Source: Alphaproteobacteria bacterium
GTDB taxonomy: Bacteria > Pseudomonadota > Alphaproteobacteria > UBA2966
Reading direction: 5' to 3'
NCBI GenBank assembly: GCA_018650465.1
Contig: JABIFY010000145.1
Span: 1-57,392, forward strand
DNA length: 57,392 bases
The position numbers and the translations under genes are program-made. Below are positions 44,223-56,969 of this stretch, in pieces (positions within the stretch are counted from its first letter, which is position 1; each line of letters opens with the position of its first letter). The notes below the pieces were generated by a model, which saw only the letters and a list, made by a program, of their open reading frames with translations, was not told the origin of the DNA and ran no database searches.

Positions 44223-45033
44223 AACGGTCAATCATGTAAACACCGCGCTGTCCAGGAATAGGCTTGAACTCATCTGACACGCCTAATACTGTCTCGGCGC
44301 CACCAAGAAATAACACACCTTGATCCGGCATCTGATTTGATATGCGCGCCAACACCTCACTTTTTGTGTCGCGTTCAAAATAGATCAGAACGTTCCGACA
44401 AAACACGACATCAAAAGCGCCCATGGACTTGAAATCTTCCAGCAAGTTGCCCGGGCGGAAACTTACCATCGCCCTGATGGACGCATCGATTTGCCAGAGT
44501 TCGTTCACCTGAGAAAAATATTTCACGAGATATTGAACCGGCAACCCGCGCTGTACTTCAAACTGTGAATAGACACCGGCTTTGGCTTTTTCCAACACTT
44601 TTGGTGATAAATCGGTGCCAACAATCTCGATCCGCCAACCGGCGAGTTTTGCTGCATTTTCCTTGAGAATCATCGCAAGGGAATATGCCTCTTGTCCCGT
44701 CGAACAAGCAGCAGACCAAATTCTGATATGTTTTCTGCTGGCACAACTTTCCAACAAGGAAGGCAGTGTATGTTCTTTAAACGTATCGAAGGGCGTATTG
44801 TCCCTGAAAAAAAACGACTCATTTGTCGTCATGGCTTCTGTAATATCAAAAAGCAAATTTTCGCTGGGCCTGTTTTTAACCGCAGCGACCAAGCCTTCCA
44901 GATCAGTCAGGTCATGTTTTTTGGCAACAGGAACGAGTCGGCTTTCCAGGAGGTAGGTCTTGTTATCGCCCAGAATCAGCCCGGAACGATCCTTCAATAT
45001 TTTTGCCAATAAGGCGAATTCTGCATCATTCAT
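44221..45033 (-). CDS. cheR: Chemotaxis methyltransferase CheR
   Basis: Transfers methyl groups from SAM to receptor glutamates, 270 aa. The N-terminal helical domain (LAKILKDRSGLILGDNKTYL) precedes the SAM-binding domain with SAACSTGQEAYSLAMIL and FDVVFCRNVLIYFE. The ATG overlaps the cheB stop by 4 bases. Last gene of the che run. Confidence 0.95.
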   Translation of the reverse strand: MNDAEFALLAKILKDRSGLILGDNKTYLLESRLVPVAKKHDLTDLEGLVAAVKNRPSENLLFDITEAMTTNESFFFRDNTPFDTFKEHTLPSLLESCASRKHIRIWSAACSTGQEAYSLAMILKENAAKLAGWRIEIVGTDLSPKVLEKAKAGVYSQFEVQRGLPVQYLVKYFSQVNELWQIDASIRAMVSFRPGNLLEDFKSMGAFDVVFCRNVLIYFERDTKSEVLARISNQMPDQGVLFLGGAETVLGVSDEFKPIPGQRGVYMIDR

Positions 45034-46202
45034 GCTGCATCTCCTGCGATCAGGCGTTTAATTGCCGGCCCAATTTTCGGAAGTGGCAGAACTGCGGTAC
45101 AGACCCCTCCTGTTGCGACAGCGCCTGGCATACCCCAAACCACGCTCGTATTATCATCTTGGGCAACAACCGTACCGCCGGCCTCGACAAGCCCCTTACT
45201 ACCATAAAAGCCGTCTGCCCCCATACCTGTCAGAATAACACCTAACACACGTCCTCCATACGCTTCATTCAGCGTCCGAAACATAGGGTCGACAGCAGGT
45301 CTGCAAAAATTCTCTGGCGGGGACTGATCAAGCTGGATTTGCTTTGTCGTCCCTTTGGAAACAATCTTCATGTGAAAATCACCAGGGGCCAGATAAATTC
45401 GGCCCTCTTTCACGATCTCCCCATCAATCGCTTCAGCGCAGTTATTGCCAGTCAAACGACCGATACGTTCGGCAAGAATTGTCGTGAACGTTGGTGGCAT
45501 ATGCTGGGTTATGAAAATTGGTAACCGAACTGTGTCCGTGAGTTGGCCAAACAAATCAAATAATGCTTGTGGGCCGCCTGTTGAACTACCAATTGCCAAA
45601 ACTGTCGGCAACAACTTACCTCTTTCGCGCAATACAATCGGTTTGTCGCGGTACACGCCTGGTCTATGTCCGCCCGACACATTCTCTTCTGTCTTTGGAC
45701 GTTCACGCTTGGCAAATTCAATTTTTGATTTTTTGGGTACTGATGTCAGATCTGGCACACCGGCATGATGCCGCCGGGCGGTCCCTAACGCGCGTACTTT
45801 TTCCACAAGGTCATGACGAAAATCCTGCGAACCGCTTACACCTGTCATGGAAGATGGTTTCGGGATGTAATCTGCAGCCCCCATGGACAGTGCCTTGAGG
45901 CTGATATCGGCATTCTGCAGGGTCAGTGTCGATGACATGATGATTTTGATATCAGGTCGAATTTCGATCAGTTTTGGCAATGCCGTCAATCCATCCATGA
46001 CCGGCATTTCGATATCAAGCACGACAACTTCAATCGTCTCGTCCAGTTCTACGGTTTTTATGGCCCTGGCGCCGTCGCTCACGGAAGCGACGACTTCAAT
46101 GTCCTTGTCTGCCTCCAGGATTCGCGTCGACAAACCGCGAATTACGGCTGAATCATCTACGATCATTACACGGATCGGAGGGACAGATGTTGCACTGCTC
46201 AT
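45030..46202 (-). CDS. cheB: Chemotaxis response regulator methylesterase CheB
   Basis: Demethylates receptors and deamidates Gln, 390 aa. The receiver has Asp63 (VVLDIEMPVMDG). The methylesterase domain shows Ser207 (GSSTGGPQAL), His234 (ITQHMPP) and Asp330 (GMGADGFYG), the full catalytic triad. A linker of about 60 residues rich in K and R joins them. Overlaps cheR by 4 bases and follows cheY by 32. Confidence 0.96.
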   Translation of the reverse strand: MSSATSVPPIRVMIVDDSAVIRGLSTRILEADKDIEVVASVSDGARAIKTVELDETIEVVVLDIEMPVMDGLTALPKLIEIRPDIKIIMSSTLTLQNADISLKALSMGAADYIPKPSSMTGVSGSQDFRHDLVEKVRALGTARRHHAGVPDLTSVPKKSKIEFAKRERPKTEENVSGGHRPGVYRDKPIVLRERGKLLPTVLAIGSSTGGPQALFDLFGQLTDTVRLPIFITQHMPPTFTTILAERIGRLTGNNCAEAIDGEIVKEGRIYLAPGDFHMKIVSKGTTKQIQLDQSPPENFCRPAVDPMFRTLNEAYGGRVLGVILTGMGADGFYGSKGLVEAGGTVVAQDDNTSVVWGMPGAVATGGVCTAVLPLPKIGPAIKRLIAGDAA

Positions 46203-46234
46203 GTCAGTATACTTCGGCTATTATTGTCAAAATT

Positions 46235-46600
46235 CTATATCAAGCCGACCTGGGTGAATTTTGCTTCCAGGATATCACTGTCAAAAGGCTTCATAATATA
46301 TTCGTTGGCACCTGCTTCCATGGCCTCTCGAATATGTTCCATGTCATTTTCCGTTGTGCAAAAAACAACAACAGGTGCATCGCCACCATCTGTTTTACGC
46401 AGTTCCCTGAGAAACTCGATACCGCTCATGATTGGCATGTTCCAATCCAGCAATACGGCATCCGGCATGGTTTCAAGACAGCGATCAAGCGCATCTTTAC
46501 CATCAACAGCCTCAATAACTTCAAAACTCAATCCTTCAAGAATCCGCCTTGCAACCATGCGGATGACTTTTGAATCATCGACGACGAGACACGATTTCAT
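46235..46600 (-). CDS. cheY: Single-domain response regulator CheY
   Basis: Receiver protein of 121 aa that carries the signal to the motor. VVDDSKVIRMV with the acidic pair, Asp52 in LLDWNMPIMSG, Thr in FCTTEND and the lysine of YIMKPFD are all present. The ATG at 46600 has GGAG nine bases upstream; one codon earlier is a GTG. Between cheB and cheW. Confidence 0.93.
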   Translation of the reverse strand: MKSCLVVDDSKVIRMVARRILEGLSFEVIEAVDGKDALDRCLETMPDAVLLDWNMPIMSGIEFLRELRKTDGGDAPVVVFCTTENDMEHIREAMEAGANEYIMKPFDSDILEAKFTQVGLI

Positions 46601-46701
46601 CACTGTAACTCCAGTAAATCTTCACCAGTCACCTGCCAGGAATAGCCAGATAACAGAACAATTTCCATTTTCAACCTGATGGCTTTCAACTCCGGATCAA
46701 A

Positions 46702-47174
46702 TCAGCTTGCTTCCGCCCGCCTCATAAAATCCAGAAGCCTTTCGACATCAAGAACTACTAACAACGTACCATCCAGACGGAAAATTCCGCCCGAAACCTC
46801 GCGCCAGCGCGGGTCAAGCGTACCCGGGCTTCGTTCAAGTGCATCAACCGGCAGGGTCATAACCTCGCCGACGCTATCTACCATAAGGCTATACAGTTCA
46901 TCGAACTCTTCGACAACCACGTACATGCCCGGACCGCCTTCTTTTCTTGCTGGCAGGTCAAGACTACGTCGCATATCGATCGCTGTAACGATACGCCCAC
47001 GCAAGTTCAGGGCTCCGGCAACTTCGGGCGGCGCCAATGGTATGGGCGTGGTTTTCTGGGCGACAAGCACATCCCGCACAGACAAAACAGGTATTCCAAA
47101 CAGTTGCGAACCAATTGTGACGGTGACGAACTGATCTTCGGCAGCACTGGTTGTCACATCTTGTTGAACATCCA

Positions 47175-47175
<1 letters not shown>
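46702..47175 (-). CDS. cheW: Chemotaxis adaptor CheW
   Basis: Couples receptors to CheA, 157 aa. The CheW barrel core is visible: QFVTVTIGSQLFGIPVLSVRDV, PPEVAGALNLRGRIVTAIDMR and VLDVERLL. The start ATG shares one base with the cheA stop (TGATG), a coupled arrangement. Confidence 0.94.
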
Positions 47176-50090
<2,915 letters not shown>

Positions 50091-50401
50091 ATCAACATGT
50101 CCTAAATAATAATAACCAATCAGTGGTCTTGATCACCGATCGTTCCCCCCAAATCAAAGTGTCCTGAAAATACAGTTCGACCTTGATTTAACCAATTTTG
50201 TTTCTTGCCAACACAACAATATCCAATATGACCAATATCACAAACAACAACCCGCTCTTTTCCTGCTTGAGAATCTTCAAATATACAAAAATCAATGGAA
50301 TTTCCTATAGGTACCCTTGTGACAAGACAAGGAAACCCTCAGAACGATAGTTATGTCTCAGTGGAAAAAATCAAGGCTGTTAGATACTTTTTCTATTAAT
50401 T
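50091..50401. other. Gene-free stretch upstream of cheA
   Basis: AT-rich, likely the promoter region of the che run. A TTTAACCA box occurs near 50187-50194, but no full CtrA or sigma-54 pattern was found. chpT ends at its right border and may be read separately. Confidence 0.4.
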
Positions 50402-51049
50402 TCAGTCAGATACTTTAAAAAGCGGGCCTGCTTGCAAGAAAACCTGCTCATTCTTTGAATTATCAACCGAAATCTCCGCACCGATCTCCCGTGCAACTGA
50501 GGCACTAAACCAAGGTTGAACAGTCCGGGAATCGAGGGATTCCAACTTGGTTTGACCAGACAAAGCGGCCAGGTCATCTTCTCTCAGAGCCGCATTTCGA
50601 CCACTGGCCTGGATCGATATGCCGGTGCCATCGGCGGCTAACTCGACTTCTATCTGACCACCACGAGGCAGAGCTTCTCCGGCCAGCAGAATCAAATTCA
50701 AAACAAGTTGAACGACCGACTGCGGTATGCGCAAGGCCTCCATATGGCCAACAGGCCAATTCAGGTCTTGTTTTCGTCCCTCAAAAAAGCCAGCCGCTGC
50801 CCTTTGCGCTTCTCCCAGACTGGTGACAGCATCCGGCCCACCTGCGGCACCAAAACATAGCCGGTAAAATTGTAGACGCCGGGATGTTTCAGCTGCGCTG
50901 AAGGCCAGGAGTTCCAGCGATTGTTCTCGCATGCTGAGGTCGCTTTCCTCACCCAGAAGTTCCACCCCATTTGAAACAGCACCGACCGGGCCCGTCAAAT
51001 CGTGGCATATCCTGGAACTAATCAAAGCTGCGAGAAGGAAATCGGACAT
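50402..51049 (-). CDS. chpT: Histidine phosphotransferase ChpT
   Basis: Dimeric phosphotransferase that passes phosphate from CckA to CtrA, 215 aa from the ATG at 51049 (GAGG about ten bases upstream; an upstream in-frame codon at 51106 adds 19 residues). The phosphorylated His16 is in SSRICHDLTGPVGAVSNGVELL, near-diagnostic for ChpT; the second half is a degenerate ATPase-like domain without an ATP site (SVVQLVLNLILLAGE). It is 311 bases upstream of cheA on the same strand and divergent from the DUF3553 gene. Confidence 0.9.
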   Translation of the reverse strand: MSDFLLAALISSRICHDLTGPVGAVSNGVELLGEESDLSMREQSLELLAFSAAETSRRLQFYRLCFGAAGGPDAVTSLGEAQRAAAGFFEGRKQDLNWPVGHMEALRIPQSVVQLVLNLILLAGEALPRGGQIEVELAADGTGISIQASGRNAALREDDLAALSGQTKLESLDSRTVQPWFSASVAREIGAEISVDNSKNEQVFLQAGPLFKVSD

Positions 51050-51169
51050 ATTGATGGTGCCTCGGATTGCTGGAAAGTCAATTATTCGACAAACTCCTTC
51101 AACCAATCAATAATGCCTTAATAATTCCCTTAGAACCCCGTAAACAATTGCCATAAACCGAAATAAATT

Positions 51170-51352
51170 ATGATTACATCTTTGATTCCCGGCGACTGGG
51201 TTGAACACCCCTCGGAAAAAGACTGGGGCCTTGGTCAAGTCCAGTCTGTCGACGGTGCACGCGTTACCGTTAATTTTGAACACCAAGGTAAGGTTTTGAT
51301 CAACATCAAGGTCATTGATTTACATAAAGTAAAATCTGATGATCGGAAGTGA
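51170..51352 (+). CDS. DUF3553 family small protein
   Basis: A 60-aa protein with GDWVEHPSEKDWGLGQVQSV and VNFEHQGKVLIN, matching DUF3553, a small beta-rich family similar to the CarD/Tudor type fold. Function is not known to me. It starts 120 bases from the divergent chpT ATG. The pairing with chpT is conserved in other alphaproteobacteria as far as I recall. Confidence 0.78.
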   Translation: MITSLIPGDWVEHPSEKDWGLGQVQSVDGARVTVNFEHQGKVLINIKVIDLHKVKSDDRK

Positions 51353-51490
51353 CAGCAAGTTTTAGTGATCAGATTAACGACAGGCATCGCAATTGTTTGA
51401 ATGACCGTCGTTTCTATGATAGCCCGATACTCTTAATGCCGTCATTAACCAATAACTCTTGCAGAACAACTCATCTAGTAAAGCGCTGAT

Positions 51491-53191
51491 ATGTCCATTG
51501 AAAAATTGCCCGCCCGAAAGCACAGACATCCCGGCACCGGGAAACTCAAGGCGCTGGCCCATCCCAAGGGTCGAGGTGCAGACCCGCAGGCTGTTTCGGA
51601 CCTCCGGGCATTGATGGGTTACCGGACGCCACTGCGCGATGAACTTATCGAATATCTGCACCTGATCCAGGATACCCACCATCATATTTCATCGCGCAAT
51701 CTAGCCGCTCTGGCCGAAGTGATGGAACTGTCCATGGCCGAAGTTTTTGAGACCGCGACGTTTTATGCCCATTTTGATGTTGTTGGTGATGAAGACACAC
51801 CGCCACCGGAATTGACCATTCGCGTGTGTGACAGCCTGAGCTGCCAGATTTCAGGTGCGGCGGAACTTAAAGCCCTGCTTGATGAGCGAACGGACGACAA
51901 CGTGCGGGTCATTACTGCGCCCTGTATGGGCCGTTGTGACCGGGCACCTGTTGTCGCGGTGGGTGAAAATCACCTGACAGCCGCAGACGCCGAAACCATC
52001 GTTCGTGCTGTTGATGCGGGGGAACGGGAAGCTGTCGTCGCAGGCTATGTTGATCTCGAAGACTATGCCCGTGGCAAGGGATATGACTTGTATCAACAAT
52101 GTGCGACCGGCAAATACAAGCCTGATGACATTATGACAATCCTGGAAAAAGCCGGATTGCGTGGCCTGGGTGGTGCCGGATTTCCGGCGGCAACCAAGTG
52201 GAAGTTTGTCCGGGCTGAAAAAGGACCGCGCTATCTGGTCGTGAATGCCGATGAAGGAGAACCCGGGACATTCAAGGACAGGCATTATCTGGAATCTGAC
52301 CCCCATCGCTTTCTGGAGGGCGCCTTGATCGCGGCCTGGGCTGTTCAGGCGGATGATATTTATATCTACCTGCGTGACGAATACCCGCATATCAAAAAGA
52401 TTCTGGAAAAGGAAATTGACCGCCTGCGCAAGCGCAATTTGACCCGCCCGACCTTCCATTTACGTCGCGGTGCAGGTGCATATATATGTGGCGAAGAGTC
52501 GGCATTACTGGAGAGTTTAGAGGGCAAACGCGGGCTTCCACGCCATAAACCGCCCTTCCCCGCCCAGAAAGGCCTGTTCGGCAAACCGACCCTGATTCAC
52601 AACGTAGAGACCCTGTACTGGATCAGGGATCTGGTCGAAAAGGGCCCGGAACTATTTACCAGTAGCGGCCTGAATGATCGTACGGGCCTCCGTTCTTTTT
52701 CGGTTTCGGGTCATGTCATGGAACCCGGCGTCAAACTGGCCCCGGCAGGCATTTCCGTTCAGGAGTTAATCGACGAGCATTGCGGCGGCATGGCTGAAGG
52801 CCACAAGTTCAGGGCCTACCTGCCCGGTGGTGCCTCAGGCGGTATTCTGCCGTCGACCCTGGGCAAACTGCCGCTGGATTTTGGTACACTAGAAGAATAT
52901 GGCTGCTTCATCGGATCCGCTGCCGTAATCGTTCTGTCAGATCAGGATGATCTGGCAGAAGTCGCCCAAAACCTGATGAGGTTTTTTGAACATGAAAGTT
53001 GTGGCCAGTGCACGCCTTGCCGGGTCGGCACAGAAAAGGCTGTGCAAATGCTGGCACAACCAACCTGGGACAAACCTTTACTGGAAGATCTCGCCAATGC
53101 CATGACGGACGCCAGCATATGTGGTCTGGGTCAGGCAGCCTGTAATCCAGTTCGATCCTTGCTCAAGTATTTTCCGGAGGTCGGCCAATGA
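51491..53191 (+). CDS. fdsB: NAD-dependent formate dehydrogenase, fused gamma-beta subunit
   Basis: A 566-aa fusion of a NuoE-like 2Fe-2S part (residues 1-160, cysteines in CDSLSC and APCMGRC) with a NuoF-like part that binds FMN and NAD (GLGGAGFPAATKWK, VVNADEGEPGTFKDRH, GAYICGEESALLESLEG) and a 4Fe-4S cluster (ESCGQCTPCR). In many bacteria these are separate fdsG and fdsB genes. It passes electrons from FdsA to NAD+. The stop overlaps the fdsA ATG by 4 bases (ATGA). Confidence 0.93.
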   Translation: MSIEKLPARKHRHPGTGKLKALAHPKGRGADPQAVSDLRALMGYRTPLRDELIEYLHLIQDTHHHISSRNLAALAEVMELSMAEVFETATFYAHFDVVGDEDTPPPELTIRVCDSLSCQISGAAELKALLDERTDDNVRVITAPCMGRCDRAPVVAVGENHLTAADAETIVRAVDAGEREAVVAGYVDLEDYARGKGYDLYQQCATGKYKPDDIMTILEKAGLRGLGGAGFPAATKWKFVRAEKGPRYLVVNADEGEPGTFKDRHYLESDPHRFLEGALIAAWAVQADDIYIYLRDEYPHIKKILEKEIDRLRKRNLTRPTFHLRRGAGAYICGEESALLESLEGKRGLPRHKPPFPAQKGLFGKPTLIHNVETLYWIRDLVEKGPELFTSSGLNDRTGLRSFSVSGHVMEPGVKLAPAGISVQELIDEHCGGMAEGHKFRAYLPGGASGGILPSTLGKLPLDFGTLEEYGCFIGSAAVIVLSDQDDLAEVAQNLMRFFEHESCGQCTPCRVGTEKAVQMLAQPTWDKPLLEDLANAMTDASICGLGQAACNPVRSLLKYFPEVGQ

Positions 53192-55929
53192 TCGGGCCTG
53201 TCAAATTCACCCTGGACGGGGTCGAGGTCATCTCGAATTCAGGTGAGAGCATCTTTGATGTGGCCCGACGTAAAGGCACAGAATTGCCGCACATGTGCTC
53301 TGGCCTTAACGATCACTATCGGGCCGATGGCAATTGCCGGTTATGCGTTGTTGAAATCGAAGGCGAACGTGTGTTGGCCGCCAGCTGTATTCGCCAGCCC
53401 ACCGACGGCATGAAAGTGTCAACCGGGTCAGACCGGGTGAACAAGGCCCGCAACACCGTAATGGAATTATTGGTTGCAGATCAGCCCGCCCGCCAGACCT
53501 CGCACGATCCGCATTCCAGGTTCTGGAAGCTGGCAGAAAGTATGGCCCAAACCGAAAGCCGCTTTCCGTCGCGCCAGGGACCAGTTTCAGACACCAGTCA
53601 CCCCGCTATTGCGGTGAACCTGGACGCCTGTATTCACTGCACCAATTGTGTGCGTGCCTGTCGTGAACAGCAGGTCAATGATGTGATCGGCTTTGCCTGG
53701 CGCGGCAGCCACGCCAAGGTCGTATTTGATTTCGATGATGGCATGGGTGCCAGTACCTGTGTGGGCTGTGGCGAATGTGTCCAGGCCTGCCCAACTGGCG
53801 CCTTGTTGCCCGCCATCGGCAACAGCAAGCCCATCAAGGAAACGATCGTCGACAGCCTGTGTCCTTATTGCGGTGTCGGCTGCCAGACGCGCTTTCATGT
53901 CAGTGGCGACAAGATTACCAAAGTCGAAGGTCGTGACGGTCCCGCCAACAAGGGCCGGTTGTGCGTCAAGGGACGCTTCGGCATGGACTATGTCAATCAC
54001 GCCCACCGTCTGACGAAACCCTTGATCCGCAAGGAAGGCGTTGCAAAATCTGCCGCACAGGATGTGGACCCGGCAAATCCGCTGGAACATTTCCGCGAAG
54101 CCAGTTGGGAAGAAGCCCTGGATTTAGCAGCCTCTGGTCTGCGCGATATTCGTGATGCTGACGGCGGCGATGCGCTGGCTGGATTTGGCTCAGCCAAAGG
54201 ATCCAACGAAGAAGCTTATCTCTTCCAGAAACTGGTCCGCACCGGCTTCCGGACAAACAATGTCGATCACTGCACCCGCCTGTGTCACGCATCTTCTGTG
54301 GCCGCCTTGATGGAAACCATCGGATCAGGCGCTGTTACGGCTCCCTTCGCTGAAGCCACCAATGCTGACGTCATTATCGTTATTGGTTCCAACACGACGA
54401 GCAATCATCCGGTCGCTGCCAGCTTCATCAAGAATGCGGCTGAGGCCGGGGCCGACCTGATCGTGCTTGACCCGCGTGGCAACGGCCTCTCGCGTTATGC
54501 TACGCACGATCTGCAATTCAAACCGGGTGCTGACGTGGCTTTGTTAAATGCCATCATGCACGTGATCGTGACCGAAGGCCTATACAACGTCGACTATATC
54601 AAGCGTATGACGGAAGGTTTCGAGGAACTGAAAACTCATCTGCGTGACTTTTCCCCGGCAGCCATGGAACAGTTTACTGGCATCGAAGCCGAAGCAGTGC
54701 GCAGTGTCGCCCGTGCCTATGCGACCGCTGACAAGGCCATGATCTTTTGGGGCATGGGCGTGGCACAACATATTCATGGCACCGACAATGCCCGTTGCCT
54801 GATCAGCCTTGCCTTGATGTGCGGCCAGATCGGACGCAAAGGCACTGGCCTGCATCCCCTGCGCGGCCAAAACAATGTGCAGGGCGCATCTGATGTGGGC
54901 CTGATCCCCATGTTGTATCCAGATTATCAGGCGGTAACTGACAGCAAAGTCCAGGCAAAGTTCGAAGCCTATTGGGGCAAGGAACTGGACAGCAAGGCGG
55001 GCCTGACAGTCGTCGAGATTACCGAGGCTATTTACGAAGACAAAATTCGCGGCATGTATGTCATGGGCGAAAATCCGGCTATGTCGGATCCCGATGCCAA
55101 TCACGCCCGCGGTGCCTTGGCGAAACTGGATCACCTCGTGGTCCAGGATTTGTTCATGACCGAAACCGCCGCCTATGCCGATGTGATTTTACCAGCCTCT
55201 GCCTTCCCGGAAAAAGACGGCACCTTCACCAACACGGACCGGCGCGTGCAGCTGGGCCGGGCCGCCCTGCCCTTGCCAGGCGATGCCCGCCAGGACTGGT
55301 GGATCATTCAGGAAATCGCTAATCGCTTTTATCTGGAATGGGAATACACCCACCCGCGCGACGTCTTTGCAGAAATGAACGGCTGTATGCCGTCGATCCG
55401 GGGTATTACCTGGGAACGACTGGAGCGTGAAGGGGCTGTAACTTATCCCTGTTCAGATGAAATCAAGCCGGGGAAGGAAATCATCTTTGGCGACCGCTTC
55501 CCGACCAAAACCGGCCGTGGCAAGTTTGTCCCGGCGAGCGTCATTCCGCCCGACGAGCAGCCTGATCAGGATTACCCCTATGTGCTGACCACAGGCCGCC
55601 TTCTGGAGCACTGGCACACCGGATCCATGACCAGGCGCACCACCGTCCTAGATACCTTGGAGCCCCAGGCCGTGGCCCATTTGTCGCCGAGTGATTTGCA
55701 GAAACTGCAATTACATGCGGGCGGCACTATCCGCGTCAGCACACGCCGCGGTGAAGTTGAACTCATCGCCCGCGCCGACCCCTGGGTCCCGGCGGGCATG
55801 GTCTTCATCCCCTTCTGTTTTTCAGAAGCCGCCGCCAACCTGCTGACCAATCCAGCACTTGATCCTTATGGCAAGATACCGGAATTCAAATTCTGCGCGG
55901 CGCGAGTTGAAGCGAGTGATCAGGGGTAG
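53188..55929 (+). CDS. fdsA: Formate dehydrogenase alpha subunit (Mo/W)
   Basis: Catalytic subunit of 913 aa that oxidises formate to CO2. It holds a 2Fe-2S domain (Cys37, Cys50, Cys53, Cys67), two 4Fe-4S clusters (CIHCTNCVRAC, CVGCGECVQAC), the 4Fe-4S at CPYCGVGC (225-232), and the MGD domain. Cys366 (TRLCHASS) is the Mo/W ligand, a Cys rather than selenocysteine. The last domain includes TTGRLLEHWHTGSMTRR. Accessory genes fdsC (FdhD) and fdsD do not follow and must be elsewhere. Confidence 0.94.
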   Translation: MIGPVKFTLDGVEVISNSGESIFDVARRKGTELPHMCSGLNDHYRADGNCRLCVVEIEGERVLAASCIRQPTDGMKVSTGSDRVNKARNTVMELLVADQPARQTSHDPHSRFWKLAESMAQTESRFPSRQGPVSDTSHPAIAVNLDACIHCTNCVRACREQQVNDVIGFAWRGSHAKVVFDFDDGMGASTCVGCGECVQACPTGALLPAIGNSKPIKETIVDSLCPYCGVGCQTRFHVSGDKITKVEGRDGPANKGRLCVKGRFGMDYVNHAHRLTKPLIRKEGVAKSAAQDVDPANPLEHFREASWEEALDLAASGLRDIRDADGGDALAGFGSAKGSNEEAYLFQKLVRTGFRTNNVDHCTRLCHASSVAALMETIGSGAVTAPFAEATNADVIIVIGSNTTSNHPVAASFIKNAAEAGADLIVLDPRGNGLSRYATHDLQFKPGADVALLNAIMHVIVTEGLYNVDYIKRMTEGFEELKTHLRDFSPAAMEQFTGIEAEAVRSVARAYATADKAMIFWGMGVAQHIHGTDNARCLISLALMCGQIGRKGTGLHPLRGQNNVQGASDVGLIPMLYPDYQAVTDSKVQAKFEAYWGKELDSKAGLTVVEITEAIYEDKIRGMYVMGENPAMSDPDANHARGALAKLDHLVVQDLFMTETAAYADVILPASAFPEKDGTFTNTDRRVQLGRAALPLPGDARQDWWIIQEIANRFYLEWEYTHPRDVFAEMNGCMPSIRGITWERLEREGAVTYPCSDEIKPGKEIIFGDRFPTKTGRGKFVPASVIPPDEQPDQDYPYVLTTGRLLEHWHTGSMTRRTTVLDTLEPQAVAHLSPSDLQKLQLHAGGTIRVSTRRGEVELIARADPWVPAGMVFIPFCFSEAAANLLTNPALDPYGKIPEFKFCAARVEASDQG

Positions 55930-56023
55930 CTGCCGAAATCAAAAAGGACGACACCCCCGCATACAGAACAGGTAACACGCGCCATTGAGGCGCGAGCCAA
56001 AAGCGGCGCTTGAGCGTAATATC

Positions 56024-56046
56024 AAATCTCCCTGGAAGGGAGATTT
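56024..56046. other. Perfect hairpin after fdsA
   Basis: AAATCTCCC-TGGAA-GGGAGATTT is a perfect nine-pair hairpin about 95 bases past the fdsA stop. There is no T-run on either side, so it is only a possible terminator. The 55930-56320 stretch has no other supported feature. Confidence 0.4.
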
Positions 56047-56320
56047 GGAAAAAGGCCGGTGTGGATTACGACCGGACCAGGTTCAGCGCGTGAAGCAATC
56101 ATTGGCAATAAATTTTTGCACAAAAGAAAGCGTCCCCTTTATCTTCCCTTTGATTCTTAGATTTCTGCATATGCTCTCAAGTGCCACCAATGAAACCACT
56201 ACTGGCCTTCAGGTGGTAATGCGCGATGTGGAGAACCGGGGGAAACCAATTGTAGAGGGAACATATCCCATTCTACGGTCGAGACTGAGTAGATCATCAG
56301 GGGTTGATGCGGGAGCCAAG

Positions 56321-56470
56321 ATGAATACCAAGCCAAAAAGGAATTCAACCGACCTTCAATTTAAATGTGAAGAATGCGATGGGTCAGGTAAAGTGCGGTC
56401 GCAAGAAGGGTTCTTCACTGTGGAAAGGACTTGCATTTTATGCGGTGGTGCTGGAGCAGTGTCGGAATGA
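56321..56470 (+). CDS. Small DnaJ-type zinc protein (two CxxCxGxG)
   Basis: A 49-aa protein with CEECDGSG and CILCGGAG, two CxxCxGxG-type zinc-binding motifs as in the DnaJ cysteine-rich domain. The ATG at 56321 has GGGAG six bases upstream; a longer in-frame ORF from 55985 runs through non-coding-looking sequence and is not used. Such small proteins are conserved in alphaproteobacteria but have no firm function. Confidence 0.65.
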   Translation: MNTKPKRNSTDLQFKCEECDGSGKVRSQEGFFTVERTCILCGGAGAVSE

Positions 56471-56969
56471 AACGTGGCATCGCATTCATATTCGAACGTG
56501 AATAAAGCGGATTAAAGGGAACGCTTCCCTTTATCTCCTTCGAAAAAACATCCTCATCCTACAAACCATAAAACACCCCCTCAGATCCCTGTGTCGAACA
56601 ACTGCGCTGATTACGAAAGCGTGGAGTGGTTTAGGGACAAGTGTGTGAACAGGCAGTATCAGACAACCATCTTTTTGTAAGAACAATCTACAGTTTTTAC
56701 CTTTTCTGCATAATTTTGCTTGCAATTTATGCATAAAACATATATAAATTTGAAGCGTAGCAAATCGCCCACACATTTTTTCCCTGTGGGGAAAAGTGTC
56801 TCTGGTCCCTGCATAGAGGAGGGTATGGAATTAATGCAAACAAAATTGCGATATTCGACGGCTTTGTGCCCAAGACTTGAAGAGCAAGCATTGTCTTCAA
56901 AACCTTTCTCCTTGTACCAACATTGCATCCATTTCCTAAATGCATCTAGGCCTTGAAAAGTTGATAGAT
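56471..56969. other. AT-rich gene-free stretch with a hairpin
   Basis: TAAAGGGAA-CGC-TTCCCTTTA (56513-56533) is a perfect hairpin, perhaps the end of the zinc-protein message. The 56690-56770 part is strongly AT-rich and looks promoter-like. A 43-codon ORF (56824-56956) has a GGAGG just upstream but resembles nothing known. Confidence 0.4.

Noticed and set aside
55985-56320. N-terminal extension of the small zinc protein
   Set aside because: The added 112 residues show no family pattern, and the ATG at 56321 has a good ribosome site.
56824-56956. 43-codon ORF before the signal-peptidase-like gene
   Set aside because: Has a GGAGG upstream but no recognisable pattern, and the region is otherwise AT-rich and promoter-like.
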